Assembly (NCBI GenBank): GCA_947495165.1
Contig: CANLXM010000003.1
Location: forward strand, 310,001 to 374,000
Direction of reading: 5' to 3'
DNA: 64,000 bases
Origin: an uncultured Cellulomonadaceae bacterium
GTDB lineage: Bacteria > Actinomycetota > Actinomycetes > Actinomycetales > Cellulomonadaceae
The notes below the pieces were generated by a model, which searched no databases, was not told where the DNA came from, and worked only from the letters and a program-made list of their open reading frames with translations. Positions 61,096-64,000 of the stretch are shown here, piece after piece (position 1 is the first letter of the stretch; each line of letters opens with the position of its first letter). The position numbers were made by a program, and so were the translations under genes.

Positions 61096-61988
61096 GAGTT
61101 CTCCTCGAGCAGCGAGTCGTCGCCCAGGTCGGTGTTCTGGTGGGCGCCCAGGTACGCGTCGACGACGGCGGGGTCCTGCATGACGGTGGTCGGCGGGCCC
61201 TCGGCGACGATGCGCCCCTCGGCCATGACGACGACCCAGTCGGAGATGTGCCGCACCATGTGCATGTCGTGCTCGACGAACAGGACGGTCATGCCGTCGT
61301 CGCGCAGCTGGGCGATGTGCCCGAGCAGCGACTGCGTCAGGGCGGGGTTCACCCCGGCCATGGGCTCGTCGAGCATGATCATGGTCGGCTCGCTCATGAG
61401 CGCGCGGGCTATCTCGAGCAGCTTGCGCTGTCCGCCGGACAGGCTGCCCGCGTACTCGTGGGCCTTGGTGTCCAGCTTGAACCGCTCGAGCAGGGTCATC
61501 GCCTGCTCGGTGATCTCCTTCTCGCGGGTGCGCCAGAACATCGGCAGCAGCGCGAAGCCGAACAGCTCGCCGCGCTGGTGGCGGGCGCCCAGGCGCATGT
61601 TCTCCAGGACGGTCATCCGGTTGAGCGCCTTGGTGAGCTGGAAGGTGCGGACCATGCCAGCGCGCGCGACCCGGGCGGCGCTGTGGCGCTCGATCCGGTG
61701 CTCGTCGAACGTCCAGTGGCCCGAGCTCGGCCGATCGAAGCCGGTGAGCAGGTTGAAGAACGTGGTCTTGCCGGCGCCGTTGGGCCCGATCAGCGCCGTG
61801 ATGGCGTGCCGGGGGACCTCGAGATGGTCCACGTCCACGGCGGTGACCCCGCCGAAGCTGCGGGTCACGCGGTCGGCGACGAGGATCGGGTCGGCCTTGG
61901 CCGCCCCGGGTTGGCGCGGTGTCGTGCTGAAGTCGGGGACGGCGGTCCGCGTTGCGGTGGGCGTCGTGGGTGCGGGCTCAGTGGGCAT
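61092..61988 (-). CDS. livG: Branched-chain amino-acid-type ABC transporter ATP-binding protein, LivG-like
   Basis: 298 residues. Walker A GPNGAGKTT, VRTFQLTKALNRMTVLENM (the LivG-type Q-loop), signature LSGGQRK, Walker B IMLDEPMAGVNP, then LFVEHDMHMVRHISDWVVVM. A variable N-terminus of about 33 residues precedes the domain. It pairs with LivF on the LivH/LivM membrane dimer. The start overlaps the livM end by 11 bases. Confidence 0.9.
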
Positions 61989-62964
61989 GGATCGCCAGCT
62001 CCTTCTTGTCCCCGAGGATCCCTTGTGGTCGGAAGATGATCAGCAGCATCAGGACGACTCCGACGATGACCCAGCCGAACGCCTCGATCTGCGCGACGCT
62101 CATGACGTCCGCGGGGACCGTGGCACGCATGACGGACTTGATCAGCATGAGTCCGGCCCAGAAGATCATCGAGCCGAGGATCGGGCCGAAGATCGTGGCG
62201 GCGCCACCGAGCAGCAGGATGGTCCAGATGTAGAACGTCGTGGTGCGGCCCATCGCGTCCGGCTGCACGGCCCGGGGGAGCGCGTACACGATCCCGCCGA
62301 GCGCGCCGAGCGTCCCGCCGAGCACGAGCGCCTGCATCTTGTACGCGAAGACGTTCTTGCCGAGCGAGCGGACGGCGTCCTCGTCCTCGCGGATGCCCTT
62401 GAGCACGCGGCCCCACGGGCTCTTCATGAGCCGCCAGACCACGAGGGCGATCGCTGCGACGAGGAGCCAGCCGACGATCCGCAGCCACCAGCTGTTCGAC
62501 GCGTTGGTCGCGTACGTGAACGGGCCGAGGCTGAACGAGCCGTCGGGGAACGGCGACGCGTCCTGGAAGGTGTGCTTGAAAGAGTTGCCGAGGAGCCCGT
62601 TGGACGCGCCGGTGAGGTCGGTCAGCGCGGTCGAGCGGCCGACGAGCCGGACGATCTCCGCGGCGGCGATCGTGACGATCGCCAGGTAGTCGCCCCGCAG
62701 CTTGAGGGTCGGGATGCCGAGGATCGTCGCGAAGATCACCGCCAGCGCGATCGAGACGCCGACGGCGGCCCACAGGGGCCAGCCCTCGATCGTGGCTATC
62801 GCGAAGCCGTAGGCGCCCAGCAGCATGAAGCCGGCCTGGCCCATGTTGAGCAGTCCGGTGAGCCCGAAGTGCACGTTGAGGCCGATGGCCGCGAGCGCGA
62901 AGGCCGCGGTGGTGGGGGCGAACAGCTCGCCCGCGACGTTGGTGAGGATCAGTGACCAGTCCAT
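61978..62964 (-). CDS. livM: Branched-chain amino-acid-type ABC transporter permease, LivM-like
   Basis: 328 residues, about nine to ten membrane helices. LNVHFGLTGLLNMGQAGFML is the LivM start signature, and the ATPase-coupling loop is KSPWGRVLKGIREDEDAVRSLGKNV. The C-terminal FRPQGILGDKKEL is typical of both Liv permeases. It lies 13 bases downstream of livH. Confidence 0.9.
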   Translation of the reverse strand: MDWSLILTNVAGELFAPTTAAFALAAIGLNVHFGLTGLLNMGQAGFMLLGAYGFAIATIEGWPLWAAVGVSIALAVIFATILGIPTLKLRGDYLAIVTIAAAEIVRLVGRSTALTDLTGASNGLLGNSFKHTFQDASPFPDGSFSLGPFTYATNASNSWWLRIVGWLLVAAIALVVWRLMKSPWGRVLKGIREDEDAVRSLGKNVFAYKMQALVLGGTLGALGGIVYALPRAVQPDAMGRTTTFYIWTILLLGGAATIFGPILGSMIFWAGLMLIKSVMRATVPADVMSVAQIEAFGWVIVGVVLMLLIIFRPQGILGDKKELAIHAH

Positions 62965-62977
62965 GACGTTCCTCCCC

Positions 62978-64000
62978 TCAGCCGACCCGGTCGGGTCGGC
63001 CGAGAATGCCTTGTGGTCGCACGAGCAGGACGACGATCAGGATGAGCAGGGCGGCGGCGTAGCGCATGTCGCTCGGCAGCACGAGCGTGGACAGCTCGAC
63101 GACGAGGCCGATCACGATCGACCCGGCCAAGGCCCCGAACGCGGTGCCGAGGCCGCCGAGCGTGACGGCCGCGAACATGAGCAGCAGGATCGCGGTGCCC
63201 ATGTTCCAGCGGGTGGCGCTGAAGTACAGGCCGATCAGGACGCCGCCCAGGGCAGCGAGGCCGGCGCCCATGGTCCACACGAGCCGGACGATGCGGACGA
63301 CGTCGATGCCCGACGCCGAGGCGAGGGCCGCATTGTCGGCGACCGCTCGGGCCGCGCGGCCCGTCCGGGTGCCCACGAGGAAGTACGCGACACCGCCGAG
63401 GGTGAGGACGGCGATCAGCATCGACACGGCGGACTGCTCCGTGAGCAGCACCGGCCCGAGCTCGACCATCCGCGGGGTCGAGGTGATGATGCGGAGGCTG
63501 CCGCCCCCGGCGAGGAGGTTGAAGGTGTACTGCAGGGCCATCGCCAGACCGATCGAGACGATCATCTGCTGGGTCAGCCCGACGTTGCGCTTGCGTAGCG
63601 GGGCCCACAGCGCGCGGTCCTGCAGGTAGCCCGAGGCCAGTCCGACGACGACGGCGAGGGCGCCGGCGATGACGAGGGGGACGCCCGCGCTCTGCACGAG
63701 GAAGTACGCGACGAGCGCGCCCAGCGTCACCTGCTCGCCGTGGGCGAAGTTGCTGAGACCGGTGGTCCCGTAGATCAGCGACAGGCCCACGGAGGCGAGG
63801 GCCAGCAGGAGCCCGAACAGCAGGCCGCTGACGACGAGCTGGGCCACCCTGTCCCCGGTGGACGCGCCCTCGGCCGAGGCCGTCTCGGGAGCGACGTCAC
63901 CCTCGCCGTCGCCGCCCGGCGCTGGGGTGCCGGGGGTGCTCGGGTCGCTGGTCGCGCCGTCGCTCGGCGGGGCGACGCTCCCACCCAGGGGGAACAGCAC
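62978..64000 (-). CDS. livH: Branched-chain amino-acid-type ABC transporter permease, LivH-like (partial)
   Basis: At least 340 codons; the frame is open to the window edge, so the start lies outside or at the edge. Membrane core from about residue 50: LASVGLSLIYGTTGLSNFAHGE, coupling loop GRAARAVADNAALASASGID, end VRPQGILGRPDRVG. Before the first helix is an unusual linker of about 40 residues rich in Asp, Gly, Pro and Ser, preceded by VLFPLGGSV, which looks like the end of a further hydrophobic segment. An extra N-terminal extracytoplasmic domain is therefore likely. Confidence 0.87.
   Translation of the reverse strand: MLFPLGGSVAPPSDGATSDPSTPGTPAPGGDGEGDVAPETASAEGASTGDRVAQLVVSGLLFGLLLALASVGLSLIYGTTGLSNFAHGEQVTLGALVAYFLVQSAGVPLVIAGALAVVVGLASGYLQDRALWAPLRKRNVGLTQQMIVSIGLAMALQYTFNLLAGGGSLRIITSTPRMVELGPVLLTEQSAVSMLIAVLTLGGVAYFLVGTRTGRAARAVADNAALASASGIDVVRIVRLVWTMGAGLAALGGVLIGLYFSATRWNMGTAILLLMFAAVTLGGLGTAFGALAGSIVIGLVVELSTLVLPSDMRYAAALLILIVVLLVRPQGILGRPDRVG

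Overview
The window is a compact stretch of core chromosome from a very GC-rich actinobacterium. Gene content and order point to the Micrococcales, most likely a Cellulomonas-like facultative anaerobe: a primary sigma factor of the HrdB/SigA type, the septation protein SepH, the DUF3000/DUF3710/DUF4193 families, MEP-pathway Dxs, GuaB1, and also a pyruvate formate-lyase with its activase. The species assignment is inference. There are 56 protein genes, two of them cut by the window ends (sigA on the left, livH on the right). I see no tRNA, rRNA, IS element, prophage or CRISPR array. No gap between genes exceeds 300 bases; the largest is 223 bp (57421-57643). From memory, parts of the order (sigA, inositol phosphatase, DUF4193, DUF3093/dut, DUF3710, OB-fold, DUF3159, ceoC/ceoB, APC permease, TrmA-like methylase, dxs, rnd, DUF3000, RibD-like, zapE) match the sigA-dxs region of Mycobacterium tuberculosis, so this is an old conserved neighbourhood rather than an island.

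Layout. 1-8.2 kb: sigA, a crotonase, a small zinc-ribbon protein, and the two topoisomerase IV genes parE and parC flanking a GNAT and a YhhN protein. 8.3-18.3 kb: a GNAT/acyl-CoA-ligase fusion (Pat-like protein acetyltransferase), DUF5998 plus a phosphodiesterase, sepH, a TRIC-type channel, an inositol-phosphatase-like enzyme, DUF4193, DUF3093, and the coupled genes dut, DUF3710, OB-fold. 18.3-22.4 kb: a DUF3159 membrane protein, two RCK (TrkA) proteins and, divergent from them, a KimA-like potassium permease. 22.4-26.6 kb: a TrmA-like methyltransferase and aconitase, whose upstream region holds an 18-bp perfect palindrome.

26.6-32.6 kb: a five-gene minus-strand operon (guaB1, glutamine amidotransferase, Nudix, APH-like kinase, DUF1801) and a phosphate transporter behind a PHO-box-like repeat. 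32.7-38.0 kb: dxs, pflB, pflA. 38.1-44.5 kb: fadB and fadA, a FemX-like ligase, ribonuclease D and DUF3000. 44.7-50.0 kb: gnd, an ATP-grasp ligase, a 2H phosphoesterase, a RibD-like reductase and zapE. 50.0-57.4 kb: glgX, treY, treZ and ppk2, covering alpha-glucan debranching, conversion to trehalose, and polyphosphate metabolism. 57.6-64.0 kb: a Liv-type substrate-binding lipoprotein, an amino-acid permease, and livHMGF on the minus strand.

The window as a whole looks ordinary. The items most worth a second look are the pairing of a KimA-like transporter with two RCK subunits but no adjacent TrkH/KtrB, the aconitase palindrome, a 22-bp imperfect inverted repeat that supplies the stop codon of a neighbouring gene, the PHO box, and the degenerate active sites in the Pat-like fusion, the crotonase and the RNA methylase. 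All family assignments come from reading motifs; no alignment or search was run.
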